Positions 43,378-52,361 of a stretch of DNA of 64,000 bases are shown piece by piece. The position numbers and the translations under genes are program-made. How positions within the stretch are numbered: position 1 is the stretch's first letter; every line of letters starts with the position of its first letter. Under the pieces are notes generated by a model that ran no database searches, had not been told where the DNA came from, and was given only the letters and a program-made list of their open reading frames with translations. The stretch is from Limivivens sp934393555 (GTDB taxonomy: Bacteria; Bacillota; Clostridia; Lachnospirales; Lachnospiraceae): assembly GCA_934393555.1 (NCBI GenBank), contig CAKRQP010000003.1, forward strand, positions 7,627-71,626. Reading direction: 5' to 3'.

Positions 43378-44094
43378 TTAATTGATGTTCACTACGGGAT
43401 TGGAGGAACCGGAGGAAGAGGATTTGATCCGGATCTTCTTTTTCATTCTTCCGTCAACACCGTAGTAATATTTGTAATTTCCGATCTTTACCCACTTATT
43501 GGTGACCATTTTGCCATTGATCCCTACATAATATCTGCCGAGCTTGGTACGCCGTGCCATATAGCCGCTGGAATAAAAATAATACCAGGATCCTTTGATG
43601 CACTGCCAGGTCTTCCGGGAATACGTGCCATCGAGATTCCGGTATCGGAAGCCCTTGGAATCCTTGATGAATTTAGCGGGACGGGACTTGGAATAATTTT
43701 CTACCGGGGTACCGTCTTTTCCGACATAGATGCGCCCCGAAACATCCTTCACATACTGGTTGACAGCCATGCGGCCGTTGGAGAGAAAATAGCGGTTTGC
43801 ACGCCATTCACTTCTCAGCATGGCGCCGGTGCTGTCAAAGTAGTAATAAAAACCGTCAATCTTTGTAAAACCGGTGGCTGCATAGCCGTTCTTGTCAAAA
43901 TAATACGTATAGCCCTTGATCTTTTTGAACTGGGATTTCAAAGGTTCCCCTGTAGTCGTATTCACATACTGGATCCGTGCATTGAGCGTATCAGTCACCC
44001 ATTCATAGGCATCCGCTGCCTGTCCCTTCACCGGGAACAGAAGACAGAACGCCGCAGCCAGAAGACAGAACGTGGTTTTAAATTTCTGTTTCAT
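43378..44094 (-). CDS. Secreted protein with glucan/choline-binding-type wall repeats
   Basis: 238 residues. Signal peptide at 1-27 (MKQKFKTTFCLLAAAFCLLF ... GQAA). The rest is a run of about seven to eight aromatic- and glycine-rich repeats of 18-21 residues of the type GYTYYFDKNGYAATGFTKID, GFYYYFDSTGAMLRSEW, GSWYYFYSSGYMARRTKLG and GNYKYYYGVDGRMKKK. These are cell-wall-binding repeats known from clostridial toxins and autolysins. There is no separate enzyme domain, so it may be an adhesin or structural surface protein. The tail ends in a serine-rich segment. A long hairpin covers its leader up to the ribosome site. Confidence 0.85.
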   Translation of the reverse strand: MKQKFKTTFCLLAAAFCLLFPVKGQAADAYEWVTDTLNARIQYVNTTTGEPLKSQFKKIKGYTYYFDKNGYAATGFTKIDGFYYYFDSTGAMLRSEWRANRYFLSNGRMAVNQYVKDVSGRIYVGKDGTPVENYSKSRPAKFIKDSKGFRYRNLDGTYSRKTWQCIKGSWYYFYSSGYMARRTKLGRYYVGINGKMVTNKWVKIGNYKYYYGVDGRMKKKIRIKSSSSGSSNPVVNIN

Positions 44095-44106
44095 GAATCA
44101 TCCTCC

Positions 44107-44160
44107 TGCCGGAACTTTTTTCCTTTTTTATCATCATCGCATAGAAAAAAAGTTCTGGCA
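44107..44160 (-). promoter_or_regulatory. Long hairpin touching the ribosome site of the wall-repeat gene
   Basis: TGCCGGAACTTTTTT (44107-44121) and AAAAAAGTTCTGGCA (44146-44160) are complementary over 15 positions with one wobble or mismatch. On the minus-strand transcript the stem ends right at GGAGG. It may be the terminator of the flippase gene, a translational control element, or both. Confidence 0.5.
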
Positions 44161-44172
44161 AGGGAAAAATTC

Positions 44173-45729
44173 TTATTTTTGTCTGAACCTTGCAGGGAAA
44201 GAAAAGCGAAAGGTGTTTTCCAGGCGGATAAAAGCCGGGAGTGTATAGGTGACTGCAAAAATACCTCCCCGCAGAAAAAGCAGGAACGGAGCCGGAGTGG
44301 ATCCTTGAGTAAGTACGGGAATGAAAACAGGGATGATCTGGTCAGCCAGCATGACAAGGAACAGGCTCCATCCCAGAAAAAGCAACGGAAGCAGCAGATC
44401 CTTTGTGGATAATTCAAATCCCGGTACGGCTTTCAAAAGCGTTCGGAGAGACAAAAGTGCCGTTACAAGCTGGGAAACGAGAAGCCCCAGAAGGCAGCCT
44501 GAAATTCCGGATCCGGGAATGCAAAACCAGACAAAAAAGATCCGGATCAGAATCCCCAGAAGATTCTGAAAGAAGACGGCTGTCGTTTTCCCAAGACTGT
44601 TCAGGATGCTGGAGAGAGTGGTTCCAAGATATAAAAAGGGGCAGATCCATCCAAGGATCCGGATATAACTGCCGGCTTCTTCACTCTGAAAGAGAAAAAG
44701 ACCGAGTTCTTTCCCGAACAGAAAAAAGCCGCCGGTACAGAAAATGCCCAGATACAGACAACCGGAAACGGTATTTCTGGCCGTACGCAGGATCGCCTGC
44801 CGGTCATTTAACGCATCTGCCTCGGAAATCTCCGGGATCAACAGCAAAGATATGGCTCCGGTGATGGCAGAGGGAAAGAGGACCAGAGGGAGAGACATGC
44901 CTGTGAGCGTACCGTAATGACGGTAGGCTTCTGTGGCGGTATAGCCAAAAAGGCGGAGCCTCAGCGGGATCAGGACGGCTTCCACACTTTGAAAGATCCC
45001 AAGGATACAACGATTCATGCTGACAGGGAGTGCGATTTCCGACAGCCGTTCCAGATTTCCTTTCATGACAGCAGGAGATGGCAGTGGAAAAACAGGACTC
45101 TGAAAAAGAAGCAGGAGAAGAGTGAAAAGACTGGTCAGAACTTCAGAGACCAGTATGCCGCCCACGGCAATAAGCGGGGTGGGTGAGAGCTCTTTTTTCA
45201 GAAAAATCTGCCAGAGCAACAGGGAAGAAAGGATGCGGACGGCCTGTTCAAAAAGCTGAGAGAGGGCTGGAAGCCCTGCTTTTTTCCTTCCGATAAAACA
45301 GCCGGTGACGATGGAATGGAGAGAGGCGAAGGGCAGAGAGAGCGCCAGATATTTCAGAAGTTCTTCACAACGGACATCCTTCAGGAAAGCTTCTGCCAGA
45401 ACTCCTGCACAGCGCCAGAGCAATCCTGCTGCAAAGCCGGAAAGAAGGAGGGAGAGTACGGCCCCTGTGAAAAAAACTTCCCAGACACCTTTTTTATCTC
45501 CGAGGGCATTTTTTCTGGAGACCTGATGAGAGACGGCGGTATTCAGGCCGGCAGAGGTAAAAGAAAGAGCCAGAGCAAAGACAGGAAAAATCATCTGATA
45601 GAGTCCGAGGCCGTCTGCACCAATGCTCCTTGAAAGGAATATTCTGTAGAAGAAGCCCATGATCCGGCTCAGAAAGCCTGCGGCAGTGAGAAAGAAAGCA
45701 CCACGCAGGATGGCTTTTTTATGCTTCAT
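44173..45729 (-). CDS. SpoVB-type lipid flippase (MOP/MATE superfamily)
   Basis: 518 residues with about 14 membrane helices. The N-terminus (ILRGAFFLTAAGFLSRIMGF, then FYRIFLSRSIGADGLGLYQM) is the signature of the SpoVB/oligosaccharide flippase family. In sporulation SpoVB is thought to flip lipid-linked precursors for spore cortex; vegetative paralogues (YtgP/MurJ-like) do the same for peptidoglycan. Which of the two this is cannot be told from the sequence. Minus strand, 43 bases from the divergent iscR promoter. Confidence 0.9.
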   Translation of the reverse strand: MKHKKAILRGAFFLTAAGFLSRIMGFFYRIFLSRSIGADGLGLYQMIFPVFALALSFTSAGLNTAVSHQVSRKNALGDKKGVWEVFFTGAVLSLLLSGFAAGLLWRCAGVLAEAFLKDVRCEELLKYLALSLPFASLHSIVTGCFIGRKKAGLPALSQLFEQAVRILSSLLLWQIFLKKELSPTPLIAVGGILVSEVLTSLFTLLLLLFQSPVFPLPSPAVMKGNLERLSEIALPVSMNRCILGIFQSVEAVLIPLRLRLFGYTATEAYRHYGTLTGMSLPLVLFPSAITGAISLLLIPEISEADALNDRQAILRTARNTVSGCLYLGIFCTGGFFLFGKELGLFLFQSEEAGSYIRILGWICPFLYLGTTLSSILNSLGKTTAVFFQNLLGILIRIFFVWFCIPGSGISGCLLGLLVSQLVTALLSLRTLLKAVPGFELSTKDLLLPLLFLGWSLFLVMLADQIIPVFIPVLTQGSTPAPFLLFLRGGIFAVTYTLPAFIRLENTFRFSFPARFRQK

Positions 45730-45771
45730 GGAAAACCAACCGTTTTCTTTCAGTTTATGCAGTATGGGGGC

Positions 45772-45800
45772 TTGACAGAACCGGATGGTAGTGCTATATT
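45772..45800 (+). promoter_or_regulatory. Promoter of the iscR-nifS-nifU operon
   Basis: TTGACA (45772-45777), 17-bp spacer, TATATT (45795-45800). Confidence 0.82.
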
Positions 45801-45809
45801 TTTAATGCA

Positions 45810-45832
45810 AAACCTAGCAAAATAGTTGGAAT
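45810..45832 (+). promoter_or_regulatory. Candidate IscR/Rrf2 operator
   Basis: AACCTAGCAAAATAGTTGGAAT lies at the expected transcription start and resembles AT-centred Rrf2 operators (CC-T-A ... T-A-G-x-GG). Binding here would repress the operon. Confidence 0.4.
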
Positions 45833-45860
45833 TGAAAAATGCTGACGGAGGGAAGATGCC

Positions 45861-46343
45861 ATGAAGTTGTCAACAAAAGGCCGTTATGGTTTGAGTGCCA
45901 TGATCGATCTGGCTGTCTACAGTGAAAACGAAGCGGTTTCCCTGAATAGTATAGCAGAGCGACAGCATATTTCCGAGGGCTATCTGGAACAGCTTATGGC
46001 AAAGCTGAAAAAGGCCGGTCTGGTGACCAGTATCAGAGGCGCTTCCGGAGGATATTATCTGGCAAAGCCGGCCAGTGAGATTTCCGTGGGAGATATCCTG
46101 CGGGCTCTGGAGGGAAGCTTGAAAGCAGTGGAATGTCCGGGAGAACGGGCAGACGGCTGTGAGGAATCTTCGTTCTGTGTGACCAAATATGTCTGGGAGC
46201 GGATGAATGCAAGCATTCAGAAGACTGTGGATGAGATCCGTTTATCTGATCTGATCAGAGAAAGCAGGCGTGTGAAGAAGACGACAGAGATCCATACGGC
46301 AGATAAAACCAATGAGCCATGTGCAAGGAGTGAAAAATCATGA
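45861..46343 (+). CDS. iscR: Rrf2-family iron-sulfur cluster regulator (IscR-like)
   Basis: 160 residues. Winged helix at the N-terminus (MKLSTKGRYGLSAMIDLA) and the three-cysteine cluster ligand pattern in ECPGERADGCEESSFC near residues 92-107. With a 2Fe-2S cluster such proteins repress the cluster-assembly genes. The C-terminal 25 residues are charged and extend past the usual end. Stop overlaps nifS by 4 bases. Confidence 0.93.
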   Translation: MKLSTKGRYGLSAMIDLAVYSENEAVSLNSIAERQHISEGYLEQLMAKLKKAGLVTSIRGASGGYYLAKPASEISVGDILRALEGSLKAVECPGERADGCEESSFCVTKYVWERMNASIQKTVDEIRLSDLIRESRRVKKTTEIHTADKTNEPCARSEKS

Positions 46344-47521
46344 AAAAATTAATTTATCTTGATAATGCGGCTACGACAAAGACCGCACCGGAAGTAGTAG
46401 AGGCAATGCTTCCTTATTTTACCGAATATTATGGAAACCCGTCCAGTGTCTATGAGTTTGCAGGAAAAAGCAAACAGGCAGTGGATGTTGCGAGAAAGAC
46501 CATCGCTGATTCTCTCGGGGCAAAACCGGAGGAGATCTACTTTACTGCAGGTGGTTCCGAGTCTGATAACTGGGCATTGAAGGCGACTGCAGAAGCATAT
46601 GCTTCTAAAGGAAAACACATCATTACCAGCAAGATCGAGCATCATGCGATCCTTCATACCTGTGAATATCTGGAAAAACGTGGTTTTGAGATCACATATC
46701 TGGATGTAGATGAAAATGGTGTGGTAAAACTGGATGAGCTGGAAAAGGCCATTCGTCCGGATACCATCCTGATTTCTGTCATGTTTGCAAACAATGAGAT
46801 CGGAACGGTCCAGCCGATCGAAGAGATCGGTGCCATTGCAAAAGAACATGGAATCCTTTTCCATACAGATGCCGTTCAGGCATTTGGTCAGCTGCCCATC
46901 CATGTGGATGCCTGTCATATCGATATGCTCAGCGCCAGCGGACATAAATTAAATGGTCCCAAAGGGATCGGATTCCTTTATATCCGGAAAGGCGTAAAGA
47001 TCAGAAGCTTTGTACACGGTGGAGCCCAGGAGAGAAAACGTCGTGCCGGTACAGAGAATGTTCCTGGTATCGTAGGATTTGGCAAAGCGGTGGAACGTGC
47101 CATGAACAGCATGGAAGAGCGTACCGCAAAAGAGAGAGAAGTCAGAGATTATCTCATTGAGCGTGTGCTGACAGAGATCCCGTACTGCCGTCTGAATGGC
47201 GACCGTACAAAGAGACTGCCGAACAATGCCAATTTCAGTTTCCAGTTTCTGGAGGGAGAATCCCTTCTGATCATGCTGGATATGAAAGGAATCTGCGGAA
47301 GCAGCGGATCTGCCTGCACTTCCGGCTCTCTGGATCCCTCTCATGTGCTGCTGGCCATTGGCCTGCCTCATGAGATTGCTCACGGCTCTCTGCGTCTGAC
47401 CCTGAATGAAGAGATCAGCAAAGAGGATATAGATTATGTTGTGGATTCCCTGAAAGAGATTGTTGACAAACTCCGCAGCATGTCTCCGCTTTATGAAGAT
47501 TTTATCAAGAAACAGAAGTAA
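46340..47521 (+). CDS. nifS: Cysteine desulfurase
   Basis: 393 residues. PLP lysine in SASGHKLNGPKGIGFL and the sulfur-carrying cysteine in GSSGSACTSGSLDPSHVL, a long mobile loop typical of group I (IscS/NifS). It supplies sulfur for iron-sulfur clusters. Together with nifU and iscR it forms the minimal clostridial assembly operon. Confidence 0.97.
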   Translation: MKKLIYLDNAATTKTAPEVVEAMLPYFTEYYGNPSSVYEFAGKSKQAVDVARKTIADSLGAKPEEIYFTAGGSESDNWALKATAEAYASKGKHIITSKIEHHAILHTCEYLEKRGFEITYLDVDENGVVKLDELEKAIRPDTILISVMFANNEIGTVQPIEEIGAIAKEHGILFHTDAVQAFGQLPIHVDACHIDMLSASGHKLNGPKGIGFLYIRKGVKIRSFVHGGAQERKRRAGTENVPGIVGFGKAVERAMNSMEERTAKEREVRDYLIERVLTEIPYCRLNGDRTKRLPNNANFSFQFLEGESLLIMLDMKGICGSSGSACTSGSLDPSHVLLAIGLPHEIAHGSLRLTLNEEISKEDIDYVVDSLKEIVDKLRSMSPLYEDFIKKQK

Positions 47522-47547
47522 TAGAAGATCATTTGGAGGAATAGAAA

Positions 47548-47991
47548 ATGTACAGTGAAAAAGTAATGGATCATTTCCAGCATCCCAGAAACGTAGGAGA
47601 GATCGAGAATGCAAGCGGTGTAGGTACCGTAGGAAATGCCAAATGCGGTGATATTATGAGAATTTACCTGGATATTGATGATGATGGCATCATCAGAGAC
47701 TGTAAGTTCAAGACCTTTGGCTGCGGCGCAGCAGTAGCTACCAGCAGTATGGCAACCGAGATGGTTATGGGTAAGAGCATTCAGGAAGCTCTTCAGGTGA
47801 CGAATAAAGCCGTAATGGAAGCTCTGGACGGACTTCCGCCTGTAAAGGTCCATTGTTCTCTGCTTGCAGAGGAAGCAATCCATGCAGCACTCTGGGATTA
47901 TGCAGAGAAACACGGCATCAAGATCGAAGGTCTGAAGAAACCAAAGTCAGACATTCATGAGGGTGAAGAAGCAGAAGAAGAGGAATATTGA
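47548..47991 (+). CDS. nifU: Iron-sulfur scaffold protein NifU/IscU
   Basis: 147 residues; start after TTTGGAGGAATAGAAA. The three scaffold cysteines are present: GNAKCGD, KTFGCGAAVATSS and KVHCSLLAEEA. The short acidic tail ends in a run of glutamates. It receives sulfur from the upstream desulfurase and builds 2Fe-2S/4Fe-4S clusters. Confidence 0.97.
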   Translation: MYSEKVMDHFQHPRNVGEIENASGVGTVGNAKCGDIMRIYLDIDDDGIIRDCKFKTFGCGAAVATSSMATEMVMGKSIQEALQVTNKAVMEALDGLPPVKVHCSLLAEEAIHAALWDYAEKHGIKIEGLKKPKSDIHEGEEAEEEEY

Positions 47992-47999
47992 TCCTTATA

Positions 48000-48055
48000 A
48001 AAAATCCCGCAGAAGGGCCGGAAATGAGACCGGCAGCCGTCTGCGGGATTTTTGT
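48000..48055. terminator. Bidirectional terminator
   Basis: AAAATCCCGCAGA/TCTGCGGGATTTT (48001-48013, 48040-48052) enclosing GCCGG/CCGGC, with T runs on both ends, between convergent nifU and the PHP phosphatase. Confidence 0.92.
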
Positions 48056-48864
48056 CAGAATGTTTCCACCGGGTAAAAAACCGGCATCCGTTCCTCGAAT
48101 ACCGTATAATACCGGAAACCGCATTCTTTCAGAAGAGAGGGGATTTTCCGGAAATCCCAGGCCAGCTGTTCCGGAGCATGACCGTCGGAACCGATGGTAA
48201 GGATTTCTCCGCCCAGTTCTGCATATCTTTTCAGGATCGCTTCTGTGGGATTCGGATGTCCAAGCCCGTATTTATAGCCGGCAGTGTTGAGCTCCAGGCC
48301 GATATTCTTACGGATCAGTGTCTTCAGGATCTCATCCAGAACCTCCCGGTAAACTTCGTAAGAATAATACTGATTTTTATTGGGACCATAACGGACAACA
48401 TAGTCGATATGCCCGTAGACATCCATTTCATCAAAAACAGCCAGGTTTTCCAGGATACTTTCAAAATATTCCTGATAGGCCTGTGCTTCTTCTTTTCCTT
48501 CATAAAAAGAGGGATAGTAGGGATCCTTTCCGTGAACAACATGGGAGGAACCGATGACGAAATCAAAGGGCCATTCATTCAGATAGCTCCTGTGAATTTC
48601 AGCCAGATGAGGCTGGAGTCCCAGTTCAATGCCGAAAAGCAGCTCGATCTGGTCCTGGTATTTTTCTCGCATCTGAAGAAATTTTTCACGGTAGCTTCCT
48701 GTATTTACCTCAAAAAGTCCCGGCTCTTCCGGGTAATCCAGATCCATATGCTCCGTGAAACACATGGTCCGGAGTCCGCGCCTGATCCCTTCCAGGATCA
48801 TCTGCTCCATAGGAGCTTCAGAATCTCCGGAAAACGCGGAGTGCAGATGAAAATCAACTGCCAT
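48055..48864 (-). CDS. hisK: PHP-domain histidinol-phosphatase
   Basis: 269 residues from the ATG at 48864; the open frame continues upstream, but the PHP fold starts exactly there (MAVDFHLHSAFSGDSEAPME) and GAAGG precedes it. Metal ligands are visible as HLHSAFSGDS, TEHMDLDYPEE, GIELGLQPHL, SSHVV, YGHIDYVVRYG, LELNTAG and TIGSDGHAPEQLAWD. This is the HisJ/HisK type that dephosphorylates histidinol phosphate. No other his gene is close, so related PHP phosphatase activity cannot be excluded. Confidence 0.9.
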   Translation of the reverse strand: MAVDFHLHSAFSGDSEAPMEQMILEGIRRGLRTMCFTEHMDLDYPEEPGLFEVNTGSYREKFLQMREKYQDQIELLFGIELGLQPHLAEIHRSYLNEWPFDFVIGSSHVVHGKDPYYPSFYEGKEEAQAYQEYFESILENLAVFDEMDVYGHIDYVVRYGPNKNQYYSYEVYREVLDEILKTLIRKNIGLELNTAGYKYGLGHPNPTEAILKRYAELGGEILTIGSDGHAPEQLAWDFRKIPSLLKECGFRYYTVFEERMPVFYPVETF

Positions 48865-48938
48865 GACAAACCTTCTTTCCTGATAATAATTTGCTGATTT
48901 ACTGCGTAAATCGCTGTTGTCTACGCTCTGCTTCGGTC

Positions 48939-49020
48939 GGTGCAAAACGAACATCCACCGGATGTTCTGCACCTCATGTTTGGCGGATCCCAGGTTTTTG
49001 TACCTTTGGACCCTGGCATC
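48939..49020 (+). repeat. Double hairpin containing intergenic repeat C, copy 1
   Basis: First hairpin: GGTGCA and GAACATCC (48939-48956) pair with GGATGTTC and TGCACC (48960-48973). Second: GATCCCAGG (48986-48994) pairs with CCTGGCATC (49012-49020) with one mismatch. The segment 48993-49020 recurs, inverted, at 52460-52487 and in degenerate form near 56838. Confidence 0.6.
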
Positions 49021-49087
49021 ATCATATAGAAAAAAGGAAGGAATGTAAAGCGAAACTCTAAAAAGAGAATAAAATTTGAAATGGGAC

Positions 49088-49116
49088 TTGAATTTTCTGG
49101 ATGAATTAGGTAAAAT
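49088..49116 (+). promoter_or_regulatory. Promoter of gap
   Basis: TTGAAT (49088-49093), 17-bp spacer, TAAAAT (49111-49116); leader about 90 bases. Confidence 0.75.
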
Positions 49117-49211
49117 AAAAACAAGTTGATGTATCTTTAACAATCTGCTGAAAGAGACTTGAAGACGCATTTACATGAAACTATCAAATTACTTTTAGGA
49201 GGAATATTATC

Positions 49212-50231
49212 ATGGCAGTAAAAGTAGCGATTAATGGATTCGGACGTATTGGACGTCTTGCATTCAGACAGATGTTTGGCGCTGAAGGTTTTGAGGTTGT
49301 AGCAATCAACGACCTTACATCCCCGAAAATGCTTGCTCACTTACTGAAATACGATTCCACTCAGGGTAAATATGCACTGGCTGATACTGTAACCGCTGGT
49401 GAGGACTCTATCACTGTTGATGGAAAAGAGATCAAAATTTATGCAAAAGCAAACGCAGCAGAGCTTCCGTGGGGAGAGATCGGTGTTGATGTAGTTCTGG
49501 AGTGTACCGGATTCTACACCTCCAAAGCAAAAGCACAGGCTCATATCGATGCAGGCGCTAAGAAAGTTGTTATTTCCGCTCCGGCTGGTAATGACCTTCC
49601 GACCATCGTTTACAACGTAAACCATGAGACCCTGACCAAAGATGACAACATCATCTCTGCAGCTTCCTGTACCACCAACTGCCTGGCTCCGATGGCAAAA
49701 GCTCTGAACGACCTGGCTCCGATCAAATCCGGTATCATGTGCACCATTCATGCATACACAGGTGATCAGATGACTCTGGATGGACCGCAGAGAAAAGGCG
49801 ATCTGAGAAGATCCCGTGCAGCTGCTATCAATATCGTTCCGAACAGCACCGGTGCTGCAAAAGCAATCGGACTGGTTATCCCGGAGCTGAACGGCAAACT
49901 GATCGGTTCTGCTCAGCGTGTACCGACCCCGACCGGTTCTACCACCATCCTGACTGCTGTTGTTGAAGGAAATGTAACCAAAGAGCAGATCAATGCTGCT
50001 ATGAAGGCTGCTTCCAACGAGTCCTTCGGTTACAACGAGGATGAGATCGTATCCAGCGATATCGTTGGTATGAGATTCGGTTCTCTGTTCGATGCAACTC
50101 AGACCATGGTTCTTCCGCTGGAGAATGGTACTACTGAGGTTCAGGTAGTTTCCTGGTATGACAATGAGAACTCCTACACAAGCCAGATGTGCAGAACAAT
50201 CAAACACTTCGGTAAACTGCTGGAGAAATAA
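49212..50231 (+). CDS. gapA: Glyceraldehyde-3-phosphate dehydrogenase
   Basis: 339 residues behind TTAGGAGGAATATTATC. NAD-binding INGFGRIGRLAFRQ at the start and active-site cysteine in SAASCTTNCLAPMAKAL near 155; GMRFGSLFDATQT and WYDNENSYTSQM close the protein. Oxidises G3P to 1,3-bisphosphoglycerate. Codon choice is strongly biased, as expected for an abundant protein. A terminator follows before pgk. Confidence 0.98.
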   Translation: MAVKVAINGFGRIGRLAFRQMFGAEGFEVVAINDLTSPKMLAHLLKYDSTQGKYALADTVTAGEDSITVDGKEIKIYAKANAAELPWGEIGVDVVLECTGFYTSKAKAQAHIDAGAKKVVISAPAGNDLPTIVYNVNHETLTKDDNIISAASCTTNCLAPMAKALNDLAPIKSGIMCTIHAYTGDQMTLDGPQRKGDLRRSRAAAINIVPNSTGAAKAIGLVIPELNGKLIGSAQRVPTPTGSTTILTAVVEGNVTKEQINAAMKAASNESFGYNEDEIVSSDIVGMRFGSLFDATQTMVLPLENGTTEVQVVSWYDNENSYTSQMCRTIKHFGKLLEK

Positions 50232-50256
50232 TTTATTCTGTAAGCTAAGGCTCATG

Positions 50257-50291
50257 AAAGGGTCCGGTCGATTTGGACCGGGCCCTTTTTT
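50257..50291 (+). terminator. Terminator between gapA and pgk
   Basis: 13-bp stem AAAGGGTCCGGTC/GACCGGGCCCTTT with one G-T pair and a trailing T run. Since I see no strong promoter before pgk, it may be a partial terminator that sets gap above pgk. Confidence 0.88.
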
Positions 50292-50324
50292 GCGAGAAAA
50301 CAAAGAATTAAGGAGGGTATTCCC

Positions 50325-51521
50325 ATGCTTAACAAAAAATCTGTTGATGATATCAATGTGAAAGGAAAACGTGTCCTGGTTCGCTGCGATTTCAACGTTC
50401 CCCTTCAGGATGGAAAGATCACCGACGAGAACCGTCTGGTAGCAGCTCTTCCTACAATTAAGAAACTGATCGCTGATGGCGGAAAGGTTATCCTTTGCTC
50501 CCACCTTGGAAAACCGAAGGGAGAGCCGAAGCCTGAACTGTCTCTGGCACCGGTAGCTGTACGCCTTTCCGAACTTCTTGGTCAGGAAGTAAAATTTGCT
50601 GCTGATCCGGAAGTGGTAGGTCCGAACGCAAAAGCTGCTGTAGCTGCAATGAAAGACGGAGATGTGATCCTTCTGGAGAACACCCGTTATCGTGCAGAAG
50701 AGACCAAGAATGAGGACAAGTTCTCTGAAGAGCTGGCTTCCCTTTGTGATGTATTCGTAAACGATGCATTCGGTACCGCTCACAGAGCACATTGCTCCAA
50801 TGTTGGCGTTACCAAATTTGTCGATACCTGCGTAGTAGGTTATCTGATGCAGAAAGAGATCGATTTCCTTGGCAATGCTGTAGAGAATCCGGAAAGACCT
50901 TTCGTTGCTATCCTGGGTGGTGCTAAGGTTTCCAGTAAGATTTCTGTGATCGAGCGCCTTCTGGACAAAGTAGATACTCTGATCATCGGCGGCGGTATGT
51001 CTTATACCTTCTCCAAAGCTCTGGGCGGTCACATTGGTGTTTCCCTCTGCGAGGATGATTATATGGAGTATGCTCTGAACATGCTGAAAAAAGCTGAGGA
51101 GAAAGGTGTAAAACTTCTTCTTCCGGTTGACAACCGTATCGGTGACAGCTTCTCCAACGATTGCAATATCCAGGTTGTAAAACGTGGTGAGATCCCTGAT
51201 GGCTGGGAAGGAATGGATATCGGACCGGAGACTGAGAAGCTCTTTGCAGATGCAGTGAAAGATGCGAAGACCGTTGTATGGAACGGACCGATGGGATGCT
51301 TCGAGATGCCGAATTTCGCACATGGTACCGAGGCTGTTGCCAAGGCACTGGCTGAGACAGATGCTACAACTATCATCGGTGGTGGTGATTCTGCAGCAGC
51401 AGTAAATATCCTTGGATATGGCGACAAGATGACTCATATCTCCACCGGCGGCGGCGCTTCCCTGGAGTTCCTGGAAGGAAAAGAGCTTCCGGGCGTAGCA
51501 GCAGCTAACGATAAAGACTGA
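50325..51521 (+). CDS. pgk: Phosphoglycerate kinase
   Basis: 398 residues behind TTAAGGAGGGTATTCCC. VRCDFNVPLQDGKITDENR at the N-terminal substrate site, the FVAILGGAKVSSKI segment, and the nucleotide-site GGGDSAAAVNILGYGDKMTH and STGGGASLEFLEGK. Makes ATP from 1,3-bisphosphoglycerate. Same biased codon use as gap and tpi. Confidence 0.98.
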   Translation: MLNKKSVDDINVKGKRVLVRCDFNVPLQDGKITDENRLVAALPTIKKLIADGGKVILCSHLGKPKGEPKPELSLAPVAVRLSELLGQEVKFAADPEVVGPNAKAAVAAMKDGDVILLENTRYRAEETKNEDKFSEELASLCDVFVNDAFGTAHRAHCSNVGVTKFVDTCVVGYLMQKEIDFLGNAVENPERPFVAILGGAKVSSKISVIERLLDKVDTLIIGGGMSYTFSKALGGHIGVSLCEDDYMEYALNMLKKAEEKGVKLLLPVDNRIGDSFSNDCNIQVVKRGEIPDGWEGMDIGPETEKLFADAVKDAKTVVWNGPMGCFEMPNFAHGTEAVAKALAETDATTIIGGGDSAAAVNILGYGDKMTHISTGGGASLEFLEGKELPGVAAANDKD

Positions 51522-51538
51522 GTATAAAAAATGATATG

Positions 51539-51559
51539 GGAGCCGGTTTCACCGGCTCC
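51539..51559 (+). promoter_or_regulatory. Hairpin between pgk and tpiA without T run
   Basis: Perfect GGAGCCGGT/ACCGGCTCC stem, loop TTC, followed by TGAAAAC. More likely an mRNA stabiliser or processing element than a terminator. Confidence 0.55.
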
Positions 51560-51595
51560 TGAAAACATAAGAATTCGATAGGAGATCGATTAATC

Positions 51596-52345
51596 ATGGC
51601 AAGAAAGAAAATTATTGCAGGCAACTGGAAAATGAACATGACTCCGAGTGAGGCAGTTGCTCTGGTTGAAACTTTAAAACCGCTGGTAGCTACCGAGGAT
51701 GCAGATGTAGTATTCTGCGTACCGGCTATCGATATCGTACCGGTTGTTGAGGCTGTAAAAGGCAGCAACATCCAGGTAGGTGCTGAGAATATGTACTTTG
51801 AGGAGAAAGGTGCATATACCGGAGAGATCGCTCCGAACATGCTGGTAGATGCCGGTGTGAAATATGTTATCCTTGGTCATTCTGAGAGACGCGGTTACTT
51901 TGGTGAGACCGATGCAGATATCAACAAAAAGATGAAAAAAGCTTTCGAGCATGGTCTGACTCCGATCATGTGCTGCGGCGAGTCTCTTGAGCAGAGAGAG
52001 CAGGGGGTTACCATGGACTTCATCCGTCAGCAGGTTAAGATCGGTTTCCAGGGACTGACTGCTGATCAGGCAAAAGAGGCTGTTATCGCTTACGAGCCGA
52101 TCTGGGCAATCGGAACCGGAAAAACCGCTACTACCGAGCAGGCGCAGGAAGTTTGCGGAGAGATCCGTAAATGCATCGCTGAGATCTACGATGAGGCAAC
52201 AGCAGAGGCTATCCGTATTCAGTACGGCGGATCTGTAAATGCTGCAACCGCTCCGGAGCTTTTCGCTCAGCCGGATATTGATGGCGGTCTGGTAGGCGGA
52301 GCCGCTCTGAAACCAGATTTCGGAAAGATCGTAAACTACAAATAA
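51596..52345 (+). CDS. tpiA: Triosephosphate isomerase
   Basis: 249 residues; start after ATAGGAGATCGATTAATC. GNWKMNMTPSEAVAL opens the barrel; catalytic His in VILGHSERRGYFGE and Glu in VIAYEPIWAIGTGK; phosphate loop YGGSVNAATAPEL and GGLVGGAALK. Third gene of the gap-pgk-tpi group, closed by a terminator. Confidence 0.98.
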   Translation: MARKKIIAGNWKMNMTPSEAVALVETLKPLVATEDADVVFCVPAIDIVPVVEAVKGSNIQVGAENMYFEEKGAYTGEIAPNMLVDAGVKYVILGHSERRGYFGETDADINKKMKKAFEHGLTPIMCCGESLEQREQGVTMDFIRQQVKIGFQGLTADQAKEAVIAYEPIWAIGTGKTATTEQAQEVCGEIRKCIAEIYDEATAEAIRIQYGGSVNAATAPELFAQPDIDGGLVGGAALKPDFGKIVNYK

Positions 52346-52361
52346 TCAATAAGCAAGACAT

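Larger units (their letters stand above)
48865..49211. other. Intergenic region with repeat element and gap promoter
   Basis: Contains a double hairpin (48939-49020) and then the gap promoter at 49088. Nothing coding is evident on either strand. Confidence 0.7.

Noticed and set aside
49341..51437. A minus-strand open frame of about 700 codons opposite gapA and pgk
   Set aside because: It runs through both highly expressed genes and the terminator between them and has no recognisable domain. The strong codon bias of gapA and pgk keeps stop codons out of the opposite strand.
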